DNA from: CAWFFV01 sp963814985
GTDB taxonomy: Bacteria > Chloroflexota > Ktedonobacteria > Ktedonobacterales > Ktedonobacteraceae
DNA length: 64,000 bases
Direction: 5' to 3'
NCBI GenBank assembly: GCA_963814985.1
Contig: CAWFFV010000057.1
Span: 1 to 64,000, forward strand
Within the stretch, counting starts at the first letter, position 1, and each line of letters opens with the position of its first letter. The position numbers were made by a program, and so were the translations under genes. Shown here piece after piece: positions 9,084-19,152 of the stretch. The notes below the pieces were generated by a model, which saw only the letters and a program-made list of their open reading frames with translations, made no database searches and was not told the origin of the DNA.

Positions 9084-10506
9084 ATGGAGTGGATTATTGA
9101 TCAGACTCTCAAGCGTGCCGTCGAAGAGACGCTAGCGGCCCTGGCAATTAAGAGCAAAGCATCACCTGTAGTGTTCTTTGCTCGTCTGGCTGATGTAGCC
9201 CGCTCAAACACTTTTCTTTGGACGGAGACTGGCCTCAGGGTGCAGGAGCGTTGCAGTCGTGCTACACGGGTTGGCCTGGCGTGGTCACGCACATTGGTAC
9301 TGGCAACTGTTGCAGCAGATCTCGCTACAGGATATATCTCCCTGCGGGAACAAACACGTTGGTGGCCAGACGATGCCCGCTCAGAAGATTGGCAATTACA
9401 ACATCGGCGTGGTACCGATCGGGTGCTGAACACAATGACTGCGCTGGGTGGGGCACTGATCAAAGCCGGTCAGTTTGCCTCGACGCGCCCAGATCTGCTC
9501 CCAGCCATCTACGTCCATGCCCTGTCCCAGCTCCAGGATCGCATGCCTCCGCATGATTGGCCAACGATTGAGGCGGCTATCACACGGGAGCTTGGCCGAA
9601 GTCCCCAGGATGTGTTTGAGGAGATCGAGCATGAACCGGTCGCAGCTGCTTCCATTGCCCAGGTGCACCGTGCGCGGCTCCACGATGGTCGTCAGGTCGC
9701 CGTCAAGGTTCAGTACCCAGAAATCGCAGAACTTGATTGCCGCTGACCTCGTGATACTGGAAAAGATCGTCACGACGATTGCCCGCTTTGTACCCTCCAT
9801 TCAACTACAACCTATCCTCGACTACCTGCGAGCGACGCTTCCACTGGAACTCGACTTTCAACATGAAGCCAGAGCCATGGCAGAGCTACAGACTGTACTT
9901 GGACACCGCACAGATGTACTCATTCCTGAAGTCATCACACAACTGAGCACCAAACGTCTGCTGGTGATGGAGTTTATCGATGGGATCAAGGTAACTGATC
10001 GTGCTGCATTGCTAGAGGCTGGCATCTCTCCCCGTGAGGTGGCTCGATTGCTCAATGATCTCTATGCTGAGCAGATCCTTCGCCTTGGCCTGTTGCACGC
10101 TGATCCCCATCCTGGTAATCTGCTTGTACAGCCAGGACCAAGACTGGTCCTGCTGGATCACGGTCTGAGCGGGCGTCTGGCACCCTCGCTCGTTCATTCG
10201 CTTACTGAGATGGTGCGGGCGCTTGTCGCTGGTGATTTCGATGCCCTGACCACGGCAATGGCAGGGGCCGGGCTACAACTCGATGAGCAGGTGGACATCA
10301 CAACCTTGCTGCAACTCGTTGGTGTACTGCTCGGCGGAGAACGAGCTAGTGCCGCTGTAGATGTCGGACCACAACTGGCCAGGATTCTCAGCCATGTTCC
10401 CACTGAACTCATTCTGGTGGGACGTGCGCTCGGTTTGCTCGATGGCGTCACAAAGCAGCTTGATCCAGACCTCAATATCCTGGAGAGTATCGCTTGCTAC
10501 GTTTAA
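9084..10506 (+). pseudogene. ABC1/UbiB-family atypical protein kinase, one frameshift
   Basis: The family (UbiB/COQ8/ABC1K) supports isoprenoid-quinone biosynthesis or lipid homeostasis through an atypical kinase fold. Motifs in order: KxGQ motif IKAGQFASTRPD, the Ala-rich loop VAAASIAQVHRA, VAVKVQYP (ATP-site Lys), LDFQHEARAM (Glu), LLHADPHPGNLLV (catalytic loop) and LLDHGLSG (metal-site Asp). The start at ATG 9084 is chosen over an upstream ATG because conserved sequence begins there and GGAG precedes it. The frame changes once near 9735, between VQYPEIAE and LIAADLVIL. About 473 aa when joined. Its 3' end overlaps the opposing CYTH reading frame. Confidence 0.85.
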
Positions 10507-11220
10507 CGAAGGCAGCGTGGGAAGTCCCATCCGCTTCGAGAGGATGGATGAAAGCGACGTTCCTACAGGTGTCTTGTTGTTACAGCTTAAACGATACTTC
10601 CCGACCTGATATGCCTGCGGATTGTGAATTCGTAGCCATAACTCGACGTAACCCACGGCGATGGGCTGAACGCCGAGACCCGCAAGGAAACAGTGTAATC
10701 TTGCCAGTGCTTTACTTGTATCTGTGCCCTCTTCACAATGAACTTCGACTTCGAGAAAATCTCCAAGATCTTCAACATGATCGATAGTCAGATGCATATC
10801 GTCTTTGCTGTAGATTTCTCTGGTGTTGTGGATTTGTGCTAGCATGATCAGGTCATTGATTGTGATAGCCTCAGCAAAATCGGCAGCAGCACTCCAGTGC
10901 GGTAAAAAATCCAGAAACAGACTATTCATTTTTGTTGCTATTTCTGGCTCAGGCCGTAATGGAAAAACACGCTCAATGCTTTGACTATGGGCCTGTTCCG
11001 CGTGGTTGTTAAACTTAAATTCAAGCAGTCGGCTGTTCCTGACACGAACGAAAACCGCTTGCTGAAGGAGATTCCATCCCGGCGTATCGTAATAGATATC
11101 GGTGTTGGAGACGATGCCATGGAATCTCATGTCGAGAAGTTTCTGGTCGAGCTTGTACAGTAGCTCAGGATATAATTCACACTTTAATTCCACTTCTATC
11201 AAGTAAAAACCTTCTTTCAT
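10273..11220 (-). CDS. CYTH-domain protein (class IV adenylate cyclase / triphosphatase-like)
   Basis: CYTH enzymes are tunnel-fold phosphohydrolases acting on triphosphates or forming cAMP. Residues 8-205 carry the fold: the EVELKC start (ExExK-like), YYDTPGWNLLQQAVFVRVRN, LEFKFNN, HLTIDHVEDLGDFLEVEVH and GYVELWLRI. Residues from about 220 to 315 have no CYTH features, and the last 78 codons are antisense to the UbiB kinase, so the true end may be near 10560. The start overlaps the end of the radical-SAM gene by 44 bases, suggesting co-transcription. Substrate not determinable. Confidence 0.7.
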   Translation of the reverse strand: MKEGFYLIEVELKCELYPELLYKLDQKLLDMRFHGIVSNTDIYYDTPGWNLLQQAVFVRVRNSRLLEFKFNNHAEQAHSQSIERVFPLRPEPEIATKMNSLFLDFLPHWSAAADFAEAITINDLIMLAQIHNTREIYSKDDMHLTIDHVEDLGDFLEVEVHCEEGTDTSKALARLHCFLAGLGVQPIAVGYVELWLRIHNPQAYQVGKYRLSCNNKTPVGTSLSSILSKRMGLPTLPSLNVASDTLQDIEVWIKLLCDAIEQTERTSHQNEFSGNMAENPGQLWSDIYSGTSSFSAEQYTNELQQGCDVHLLIEL

Positions 11221-12084
11221 GAAGAAACTCTATCGCATCTACGGAGGAAAGGAAAGCTCGTCCCCCTTTCTTCTCGATCATCTGGATCATGGAATGGAGG
11301 CGGGCTTCATCCTCGTAACGTGTCCAGACAGGAGCATGAGCGGACCAGGAGACCTTCACTTGATGGCGTGGTACCTGTTCTAAGAGAGTCGCTGATATAA
11401 ATTTGACAAAGCGGCCTTTCTCATCAGCATACAGTGGCCCTAAGATAAAGCCCTCACAACCTGCATGGAGGCCTTCTTCAAAGATCCGTTCGTATTCCGT
11501 ATCCTGAACCTGCGGCAAAATTGGGCGTACGGCAATAAATGAGGGTATACCCGCACGGCGTAAATTGGTGATGGTGAGCATCCGCTCTTGAGGTGTCGGG
11601 GTATGGGGTTCGATGAGATGGGCTGACTCCCAACAACTCAGCGAGATAAGCGCGCTGAGCGTTTTACCGGATGTCATCTTATTCCGCAAAGTGTCAAGAG
11701 AGCGCAGTGTTAGCCTTCTATGAAGGCTTTCGTACTAAAATTGACATGCTTGCCCATATGGATTAACCTTTGTAGGATCATGATACCACGCTCTGGATTA
11801 GCAAAAGGATCACCATCATAGCCAAACTGAATCGTGTCAAAGACATTCTTTTGTGCAAAAATGACAAATTGTCGGAGAATTTCTTCCACAGTGGCTTTGG
11901 GTGGTCCAACTTCCCCTCCCCTGGTGTAACAATATTTGCAACTAAAAGGGCACGGCTCGCCAACGGGAACAAGGACGCGTCCTTTCTCAACTTTGAACTG
12001 AATGGTTTTTACCAATCTTTGCCTCCACTCAATATGATGTTCTGGCCAATCAAGCTTATCATCACAGTAATAAAAGATCAACAC
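11177..12084 (-). pseudogene. Radical SAM protein, one frameshift
   Basis: About 302 aa when joined. The cluster motif CPFSCKYCYTRGG (CxxxCxxC) lies near residue 45, preceded by GRVLVPVGEP. IQFGYDGDPFANPERG follows, in the place of the usual GGGE-type SAM segment. The frame breaks near 11712, after STKAFIE, and resumes as LTLRSLDTLRNKMTSGKTLSALISLS, running to RFLLDRSGIKV. The split radical-SAM domain resembles spore-photoproduct-lyase-like and organic-radical-activating proteins, but I cannot name the reaction. It is immediately upstream of the CYTH gene. Confidence 0.75.
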
Positions 12085-12280
12085 TTTTGCCTAAAAGATA
12101 CCATCTTAAGTACTTGCGTTTAAATATCACCTAATGTATTCTATTGTAAGGACTCTGACATGTGATTGGCTTGTACATGTTTGTAACAAAATGAGCTTTT
12201 CGTCTGGCTAATGTCACCTCACTGTTTGTTTGATGAAAATGGCTAACAGTGGCCATTTGAAAAAAGGAGTCACAGGTGTG

Positions 12281-13318
12281 ATGAATATGCCGCCGGGTAA
12301 CACAAATGAAGGAAAGTTACTTGCCGATGATCGATTTCTGCGCAAAGTGGCCTATCTCTATTATGAAGATGGACGAACGCAGGAGGACATTGCTGAAATG
12401 GAGTTTTGCTCCAGACAGACCATTGGGAAGGCCCTACAAAAAGCGAAGAGTCGAGGGATTGTGCGCTTTTCTGTTGTTCCTGATGAACGCACGGGGTATT
12501 TACGCAATCTCTCCCGTGACTTACGTGTGAAGTTGGGGCTGGAGGATCTGGTCATTATTGCTGGTCGCAGCTTGCATGAGATGACTGATGAGACGGAGGC
12601 CGATGATATATTAGCTGAAATCGCAGCTACTGCCGCGGATTACCTGGACGAGTTAATCGTCGATGGAGATATCCTGGCCGTTTCGGGAGGCAGAGCCATC
12701 ATGAGGAATGTCGTCAGATATCTCAAGCCTACTAAGTTGCTTCCCAATCTGCAAGTAGTACCTACGATTGGTTTTGTGGAAGCTCATACCAGCCTTGGTG
12801 ATTCGAATTTAATTGCCTATGACATTGCCGTTGCTTATGGTGCTAAGCATGCCTGGTTACCTATTCCGGCTGTTGTCGAGACGCAGGAGCAACGTGAATT
12901 GGCCCGTGCACTGCCTTTGGTAAGAGATGTGCTAAAGATGGTAGAGAAGGCCAACATTCTTATGTTGGGGATCTGGCCGCCCCATTCTAACAATGAGCTT
13001 GTGAGAAAGCATGTATTCTCTCAAGCGCAGCTGGAGATGTTACAAGCATACCATCCTGTGGGCGATATCAATCATTGGGTTTTGAATGCGTCAGGGCAGT
13101 GGATTAATGAGCAGTTGACACCCGCACCGTACTACCTTACAGGGCTAGAAATCCCTCGCTTGAAAGATAGAATCAGGCAAGGGCATACGAAAGTGATTCT
13201 TGTGGCCGGAGCCAGTCTGGCTTATGTCCCTGCCATTCTTGCAGCCTTGAAAGCAGGTATCGCCAATATCCTGATTACGGATCATGTGACGGCAGAACTG
13301 CTTATGAAAGCGCAGTAA
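12281..13318 (+). CDS. SorC-family transcriptional regulator
   Basis: 345 aa. The N-terminal HTH (FLRKVAYLYYEDGRTQEDIAEMEF, CSRQTIGKALQKAKSRGIV) is followed by a SorC sugar-phosphate-binding domain with GDILAVSGGRAIMRNVVRYL, LPNLQVVPTIGFV and ILMLGIWPP, and a C-terminal KVILVAGASLAYVPAILAALKAG. I choose the ATG at 12281 (or the GTG three bases before), 11 bases after AAAGGAG, rather than the upstream ATG at 12230. These proteins control sugar catabolic genes, but none is adjacent, so its target is unknown. Confidence 0.85.
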   Translation: MNMPPGNTNEGKLLADDRFLRKVAYLYYEDGRTQEDIAEMEFCSRQTIGKALQKAKSRGIVRFSVVPDERTGYLRNLSRDLRVKLGLEDLVIIAGRSLHEMTDETEADDILAEIAATAADYLDELIVDGDILAVSGGRAIMRNVVRYLKPTKLLPNLQVVPTIGFVEAHTSLGDSNLIAYDIAVAYGAKHAWLPIPAVVETQEQRELARALPLVRDVLKMVEKANILMLGIWPPHSNNELVRKHVFSQAQLEMLQAYHPVGDINHWVLNASGQWINEQLTPAPYYLTGLEIPRLKDRIRQGHTKVILVAGASLAYVPAILAALKAGIANILITDHVTAELLMKAQ

Positions 13319-13688
13319 GCATACAATACTAACGTGGTCGTGCTACTTTTTCTGGCTGAAGTAGCACTATGCTACTCACTGTGACTTATGTTGCATTACG
13401 CTATATTTATCGAATTTTATTACTCATATTCAGCAAAGAAGACTATTGTAACAGCTATGCTGTATAAAATTTCAAAATTATAAAATGCTACTTTTTTAGT
13501 AAACTCTCCTAAAAACTTTATTTTATGATATCTATCATGTTACACTTATATTACCCTAAATCTTAAAGAGTACCTCTTTAAAGGAACAGCCAGATGGCAA
13601 TCAACGGGGGAACGTGTACTCTGCGCGCTATCCATGTTGGTGAGAGGTATATATGATAGATAAGAACGAGAAGGAGGGGGTCATACCA
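13319..13688. promoter_or_regulatory. AT-rich 370-base upstream region with a perfect palindrome
   Basis: This gene-free region separates the SorC gene from the response-regulator pair. TTAAAGAG (13563-13570) and CTCTTTAA (13574-13581) form an 8+3+8 palindrome about 110 bases before the start at 13689. It is a possible operator or hairpin. I see no other gene signal here. Confidence 0.35.
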
Positions 13689-13913
13689 ATGAGTGAGAGT
13701 GAGATTGTACGACTACGGAGGCAAATCGAGGAGGCTTATGAGGCAGGGATGCAGGGTTTAACAGGCCTGGCAAGTGGAACCTCTAACCATCGGTTTATTC
13801 AGGCGAAGTTAGAGCATGTTGAAGCCTGCCATTCACGGCTTGTTGAACTCGTAGGGGTGCAAGAGGCTATTCAGATAGTTTACGAGACTCAAGTTCGCAT
13901 CGTTGGAGAATAA
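13689..13913 (+). CDS. Small protein of unknown function paired with a response regulator
   Basis: 74 aa from the ATG at 13689, chosen because AAGGAGGGGG ends about 9 bases upstream; a start at 13653 has no such signal. The protein is charged and likely helical (VRLRRQIEEAYEAGMQGL, KLEHVEACHSRLVELVG), with no membrane segment or known motif. It ends 8 bases before the receiver gene, so the two are co-expressed and the product could be a partner or phosphotransfer adaptor; that is inference only. Confidence 0.65.
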   Translation: MSESEIVRLRRQIEEAYEAGMQGLTGLASGTSNHRFIQAKLEHVEACHSRLVELVGVQEAIQIVYETQVRIVGE

Positions 13914-13921
13914 GAAAACCT

Positions 13922-14311
13922 ATGGGTAAACTGATCATGGTGATTGATGACTCCGCAAGTGTGCGTAAATTCATTGAAACATGTTTAAGGCCCGAAGGCT
14001 TTGAGGTCAAGAGTTTTGCAGACGGAGTAGAGGCCATGCGCTGGCTGATGTATCCGGAGGCCCGTATCCCTGATCTTGTGATCCTCGATATTAACCTGCC
14101 AAAGGTGGATGGTTACGAGGTGGCCCGTCGTCTCAAAGCCAGGCCACAGTTTACCCAGACGGTCTTTGTCATTCTTACCCGGCGCGACGGGATGGTAGAT
14201 CGTCTCAAAGGGCGTCTGGTAGGCGCTAAAGATTATATAACCAAACCATTTAAAGCTCAGGATGTTCTTACTGTTGTCCGATCACATGTGGATCTTCCTG
14301 CTGCAAAATGA
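13922..14311 (+). CDS. Receiver-only (CheY-like) response regulator
   Basis: 129 aa, a single REC domain with no output domain. IMVIDDSASVR provides the acidic pocket, LVILDINLPKVDGYEV carries the phospho-acceptor Asp (about residue 58), VILTRRD gives the Thr, and GAKDYITKPF the conserved Lys. It resembles PilG/CheY-type single-domain regulators that signal by protein contact. It follows the 74-aa gene after 8 bases. A hairpin of AGACCCG and CGGGTCT at 14380-14399 follows as a likely terminator. Confidence 0.9.
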   Translation: MGKLIMVIDDSASVRKFIETCLRPEGFEVKSFADGVEAMRWLMYPEARIPDLVILDINLPKVDGYEVARRLKARPQFTQTVFVILTRRDGMVDRLKGRLVGAKDYITKPFKAQDVLTVVRSHVDLPAAK

Positions 14312-14375
14312 ATAGGAGATGACAGGCTTTACCTTTTCTCTGTCGTCTTTTCATATACGTGACACCGCAAACCTG

Positions 14376-14404
14376 GAGCAGACCCGGCTTTGCGGGTCTA
14401 CTCT
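14376..14404 (+). terminator. Hairpin after the response regulator
   Basis: AGACCCG/CGGGTCT with flanking GAG/CTC makes a stem of about 10 bp with one mismatch, 65 bases downstream of the stop, followed by a T-containing stretch. Confidence 0.5.
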
Positions 14405-14448
14405 TAACATTTCTGCGACAGCTTCTTTCATAGAGCAAATACCCTTTT

Positions 14449-15868
14449 TTCCTATCCAGGAAGGCATTCTCAACCATGATTATATAATTTTTGGTATATT
14501 GAGTCATGTTGAAATAATTATGGTCATTATTGGATATCAAAGGATGCAATAGATAAGTTATGGGAAATCCTTCACAATCAGAGCAGACACCTTCCAGGGA
14601 CTCTTTACACCTTTTGCCCCATACTGAGTCACCAGATCTGGCCCCTTCCAGGGACTCTTTACCCTTTTTACCTCATACTGAGTTACCTGAGCAGGCCCCT
14701 CACTCGGCGATTGACTCTACGAAATCATCAATTGCCGATGAGATCACACAAATCCTCTTCAAAAAACGCAATCAATTCAGAAGCATCTTTGACGGGAAAT
14801 CACGCTACATTGTCAATACAGACCCTCACTCGGCAATTGATCCTACGAAATCATCAATTGCCAATGAGATCACACAAATTTCCTTCGCCCCAGAGGCTTT
14901 GACTACACCAGCTTCTTATATCCAACATTACCCAGAGCACACGCAATTGACTCCAGGCAATATCTCGCTCAGTCTCCCTCTGATCCCTATTCCCCCATCG
15001 CACAGCTCAACAATTTCCTGGCGTTCCACCCCCGCCACCGCTATCGTCACTCTATGTCACCCCATTTGCGCCAAAGGCAGGGGAGTATGAAAATCCTTAT
15101 GATTACGCATCGCCTTATGTCTCTGCTCCAGTTCTTCTTCTCCCTCTTGATGAAGCTATTCAACAGCTTCCACGCCAGTATATTCGAGTCCTGGCTCGAC
15201 CATCTGTTAGCACCTTGCGCAATGAAATGGGCAAGGCCGCCTGGAATATCATCTGGTTTCAAATCATTCTGGCTGGCGTACTGATCAGTATCTTGAGTCT
15301 CTTGTCACATGTCGTAGGTTCCCAACCGTCTAATACGATCATGTCGTCATGGGGATTCATCATTATACCGCTGGTAACCATGGTGAGTGCCGGCTTACTC
15401 TACCTTTCCACAAGAATTTTGAGGGGACGTGGGACTTTTCTGCAACAATGCTATACAACCTGCCTGTATTCCGTTCCTCTGAGCATTTTGGCTAACATTT
15501 TCCTCCTGATCCCTACCACAGGTCTGTTCTTAAGTGCAATTGTCGATATTTATGTAATGATACTCGGTTTCTTGATGATTCGAGCCGTCCATCACCTGAG
15601 TCTGAGAAAAGCGTTTATTGTGGTTGTGGTGACATGGGTTGCAATGGTTATCCTGGTTGTTGTTGTGGTTGTTGTGGTTGTCTATTTGACCAGTCAGTTC
15701 ACGATAAGGAAATAAAATTTTCCCTTTCATATAGCAGTATCCTTTTTTCCTATTCAGGAAGGTATTCTCAAACATAGTTATATAATTTTTGGTATATTAA
15801 GTCATGCTGAAATAATTATAGCCATTATTGGATATCAAAGGATGCAATAGATAAGTTATGGGAAATCC
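14449..15868 (+). repeat. Tandem duplication of a promoter-plus-gene unit
   Basis: About 120 bases upstream of the two Yip1-like genes (14449-14570 and 15738-15868) are nearly identical, including TTATATAATTTTTGGTATAT, GGATATCAAAGGATGCAATA and the first codons. The unit is offset by about 1298 bases, so gene and promoter were copied together. Confidence 0.8.
14560..15715 (+). pseudogene. Yip1-like membrane protein, copy 1, frameshifted
   Basis: Paralogue of the gene at 15858. The first frame (to 15090) encodes a Pro/Ser/Thr-rich cytosolic region with internal repeats (PSRDSL twice, HSAID and TKSSIA...DEITQ twice). Near 15040 the frame shifts into PFAPKAGEYENPYDYASPY and then GKAAWNIIWFQIIL and a five-helix membrane domain ending in a run of valines (Val-rich about 15650-15690, coded by GTT/GTG repeats). 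It is either a degenerating duplicate or a gene with one indel error. The Yip1 assignment rests on the W-x-x-Q, GRGTFLQQ and IPTTG pattern. Function unknown. Confidence 0.6.
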
Positions 15869-16847
15869 TTCACAACCGGAGCAGACACCTTCCAGGGACT
15901 CTTTACACCGCTTGCACTATACTGAGTCACCAGAGCAGACACCTCACTCTGCAATTGATCCCTCAATATCATCATTTACTAATGATATTACACAAATTCC
16001 TTTCCCTCCAGATGCTTTCACCTCGCCTGCTTCTTATATCCAACTCGAACACACGCCACAGACTCAGGCAACGCTCGCTCAATCTCCCTCTGATCCCTAT
16101 TCCCCTGCACCTTATGCTTTCACCGCGCCTCGTATCCCACCACCCCCTCCACCATCGTCATTCTATATCACTCCGTTTACGCCAAAGGCAGGGGAGCATG
16201 AAAATCCTTATGATTACGCATCGCCCTATATCTCTGCTCCAGTTCTTCCTCTCCCCCTTGATGAGGCTATTCAACAGCTTCCAGGTCAGTATATTCGAGT
16301 CTTAGCGCGACCATCTGTTAGCACCTTCCACGCTGAAACAGGCAAGGCGGCCTGGAATATTACCTGGTTTCAAATTATTCTGTATGCTTTGCTCGTCAGT
16401 ATCTTTGCTCTCCTTCGGTATCATACTAACCCTACATCCCCACTTCAATTGACTAGCACGTTTATTTCATCATGGGGAGTCATCGTTATACCATTGTCGA
16501 CCCTGGTGGGTACTGGTTTTCTCTACCTCGCTGCGCGGATGGTGGGAGGGCGGGGGACTTTTCTGCAACAAAGCTATGTAACATGTCTATATACAATCCC
16601 CCTGGGCATTTTGGGTAACATTCTTCAGATGATACCTACAACAGGTATATTCTTATATGTGCTTGTCGAAATTTATGCGCTGGTACTCTACTTCTATATG
16701 CTTCGAGCCGTCCATCACCTTAGTCTGGCAAGATCAATTGTTGCATCTATAATTTCATTAGTCATTGCAATCGTATTGGCTGTATTGGCTGTACTGCTCG
16801 TTCTGGTTGTAGCTTTTATTGTTATTATTTATATGCACGTAAGGTAG
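15858..16847 (+). CDS. Yip1-like membrane protein, copy 2
   Basis: 329 aa, intact. Residues 1-165 form a Pro-rich low-complexity cytosolic arm (several PP and SP runs, a stretch of six prolines near residue 97). From GKAAWNITWFQIIL (about residue 168) there are five to six membrane segments, with GGRGTFLQQSYVTCLY, IPLGILGNILQMIPTTGIFL and a very hydrophobic C-terminus. The pattern fits the bacterial Yip1/YIF1-like family. Adjacent copy 1 and a shared promoter show recent duplication. Role unknown. Confidence 0.6.
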   Translation: MGNPSQPEQTPSRDSLHRLHYTESPEQTPHSAIDPSISSFTNDITQIPFPPDAFTSPASYIQLEHTPQTQATLAQSPSDPYSPAPYAFTAPRIPPPPPPSSFYITPFTPKAGEHENPYDYASPYISAPVLPLPLDEAIQQLPGQYIRVLARPSVSTFHAETGKAAWNITWFQIILYALLVSIFALLRYHTNPTSPLQLTSTFISSWGVIVIPLSTLVGTGFLYLAARMVGGRGTFLQQSYVTCLYTIPLGILGNILQMIPTTGIFLYVLVEIYALVLYFYMLRAVHHLSLARSIVASIISLVIAIVLAVLAVLLVLVVAFIVIIYMHVR

Positions 16848-16867
16848 CTATTTTACTTGATAATGTG

Positions 16868-18925
16868 CTAGCCATGAATGGCGCAATCGAATAATTCTTG
16901 GGTTAGACGAGTACCGTTGTTGATGTCTGAGAGGGGCGATCCCGCCTGCCATTGGCTTATCGGGACAGAGGCACAGTGGGTACTGACCCATGTCATCAGG
17001 TCATTGTTTGAGGTACCACTGAGGCTCCGAAGTTTGCTTCCCTGGAACCTCTTACGTAGCCGAGGCGAAAGATGATGGGGCAGGCCAGAATTGAATAAGA
17101 AGAAGCGCACTGTCCCGTTATCCACCAGAGTAATCAACTGCTGAATGGTCAAGATGCGATCACCGCCACCAAAACCACCAAGTGCCATGACAGGCTGGTC
17201 AGTGTCGAGAATAATTGGAATAGCTGGTCCTGAATTGATCGTCGCTACTAGAAAACGTACCTGACCTTGATTTGTCAGCAAGTACTGCTCCAGCGCGAAG
17301 ACATTGGGAGCTTGTGGGGGCATTCGTCCGGGTTTTTTGGGGGCAGGGGCATTGCTCTGCTGGTGTGGCCCTGCGAGAGGATCGGCAGTGGGACTACTCA
17401 GTGCTACAGCAAAGCCATCCCACACCGTTGGGGCGAGAAGGAGAGCAAGCACTCCCGTCGTGGCAAGGGCATTGAGGAAAACGGGCTTACTGAACCAGGG
17501 GCGTAAAGTGGTGGGTGTACTTGTCGGCTTGGGAGTCTCCTGATGTCTTCTGGAAGTAAGATGGACGAACAGGCGTACCATGATCAGGATGACAGCCACG
17601 AAGAGGCAGAGAGCAACAATGATGGGAGTTAGCCAGCGACTCTGATCAGGGAAATACGATAGCATATGAGCCTGCACCAGAGCTGTAGCAATGAGTGCAA
17701 CTGGTAAAAACCATCCCCGCCAGCCTGGACGACGGTAGTCCTGCCACATTGCTCCTAGCCCTATGGCGAAGAGTACACAGATACCAGGAACAAGCATTAC
17801 CATATAATAGATGTGAAAAAAGCCCGCAACGCTGAAAAAAATTGTCATTGTGAAGAACCAGACTCCCCAGAGCACAAGAGCCTGCTGTTGTGGTGGGAGC
17901 GGAATGCGAGGGCGTCTTTGCCAGCCAACCGCGAGTAGGCCCAATAGTGCCATAGGTAGTAGCCAGCCGACCTGTCCACCTTCTTGCTGATCGAGGAGCC
18001 GTAGCAGACCAGGTGCATTCCCCTCTCCTGATAAGTTAAAAAGCTGCTGGAATAAAGATGGCCCGTTGCTGGGAGGATTACGTCCGGTGAGGCGAGCTAA
18101 TCCGTTATAGCCCAGAGCGAGGTTCAGTTCTGAGTTGATGCCGCTCGATCCAGCGTAGGGACGTTGAGACGCAGGGGTTAGATCGACTATCATCACCCAG
18201 GAGAAGGAGATGACGAGGAGCACAACCGTTGCAAGTGCGAGATGGGCAACGCGTATGTACCACCGCTGTGGTGTACTAAGAAGGTAAACCAGACCAAAGG
18301 CAGGTATGATCAGATATGCTTCGAGCATCTTGATATTAAAGCCCAGCCCAACGAAAAACACGCTAAGCAACAGCCAGCGCAGGCGACCCGTCTCCGTGGC
18401 ACGACTGAGTGCCCAGGTTGCGAGTAGCACAGTCAGCACAAGTAACATATCGATGGTGTTATTGCGACTGGTGGCGACGCTAATGGGACTCAGAGCCAGC
18501 GCCAGGGCGGCAATCAGTCCTGGCACCTGTCCGAAGATGCGGGCAACCAGATAATAAAGTAGTGCCACACAAAGGACACCCGCCAGTGCTTCTGGAAAGA
18601 GCAAACTTTGTCCACTAAAGCCCAGGAGCCTGGCACTCGCTGCCTGTATCCAAAAGCCCAGAGGAGGCTTATCTATCGTCACAAAGCCACCTGGATCGAA
18701 TGAAACGAAGAAGAAGTTGTGCCAGCTCAGGATCATACTCTTGACACCAGCGGCATAGTAGCCATTACCATACCCGACCTTCTCCAACTGGAAGAAGTTC
18801 AGAAAAGCAGATATCAGCAAAATCACTCCCAATGCGATTCGGTGCCATGCTAGCAGAGGTGTTGAGGAGGCTTTCTCAGGAGGATTGGTGTGATCAGCTT
18901 GTGTGCTTGTTTCAGTTGTTGTCAC
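16868..18925 (-). CDS. GT39/ArnT-type polyprenyl-phosphate-dependent glycosyltransferase
   Basis: 685 aa membrane glycosyltransferase that transfers a sugar from a lipid-phosphate donor to an outer-face acceptor. The N-terminal loop after the first helix holds GYGNGYYAAGVKSM and the catalytic-site-like FDPGGFVTIDKPPLGFWIQA, characteristic of PMT_2/ArnT proteins. About 12 hydrophobic segments run through to residue 500, then a soluble C-terminal domain (QYLLTNQGQVRFLVATINS, MALGGFGGGDRIL). The start is GTG at 18925. The acceptor (protein, lipid or wall polymer) is not known. Confidence 0.88.
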   Translation of the reverse strand: MTTTETSTQADHTNPPEKASSTPLLAWHRIALGVILLISAFLNFFQLEKVGYGNGYYAAGVKSMILSWHNFFFVSFDPGGFVTIDKPPLGFWIQAASARLLGFSGQSLLFPEALAGVLCVALLYYLVARIFGQVPGLIAALALALSPISVATSRNNTIDMLLVLTVLLATWALSRATETGRLRWLLLSVFFVGLGFNIKMLEAYLIIPAFGLVYLLSTPQRWYIRVAHLALATVVLLVISFSWVMIVDLTPASQRPYAGSSGINSELNLALGYNGLARLTGRNPPSNGPSLFQQLFNLSGEGNAPGLLRLLDQQEGGQVGWLLPMALLGLLAVGWQRRPRIPLPPQQQALVLWGVWFFTMTIFFSVAGFFHIYYMVMLVPGICVLFAIGLGAMWQDYRRPGWRGWFLPVALIATALVQAHMLSYFPDQSRWLTPIIVALCLFVAVILIMVRLFVHLTSRRHQETPKPTSTPTTLRPWFSKPVFLNALATTGVLALLLAPTVWDGFAVALSSPTADPLAGPHQQSNAPAPKKPGRMPPQAPNVFALEQYLLTNQGQVRFLVATINSGPAIPIILDTDQPVMALGGFGGGDRILTIQQLITLVDNGTVRFFLFNSGLPHHLSPRLRKRFQGSKLRSLSGTSNNDLMTWVSTHCASVPISQWQAGSPLSDINNGTRLTQELFDCAIHG

Positions 18926-19152
18926 CGCTGTGTATCCTTTAATTCTGTGTTGCTATTTCTTCGTGTTGGATATATATTGAGATGCTTGTGAGCGGATGTT
19001 TTTGGTGAGATCCTCCTTGGAAACAGAGAAGCCATATAGGGGTTCGCGAGACTTTCGATTCGACCCCATAGTTTCTGCGGGTAATACATTCTTGTTCTTG
19101 TGTTATTATACAGCGTATTTTGCAGACCCGGCGACTTTTAGAGAAAATGGGT

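Noticed and set aside
15650..15690. Simple GTT/GTG repeat as a regulatory phase-variable tract
   Set aside because: It codes for a valine-rich helix in the membrane domain; no evidence of copy-number change can be seen in one sequence.
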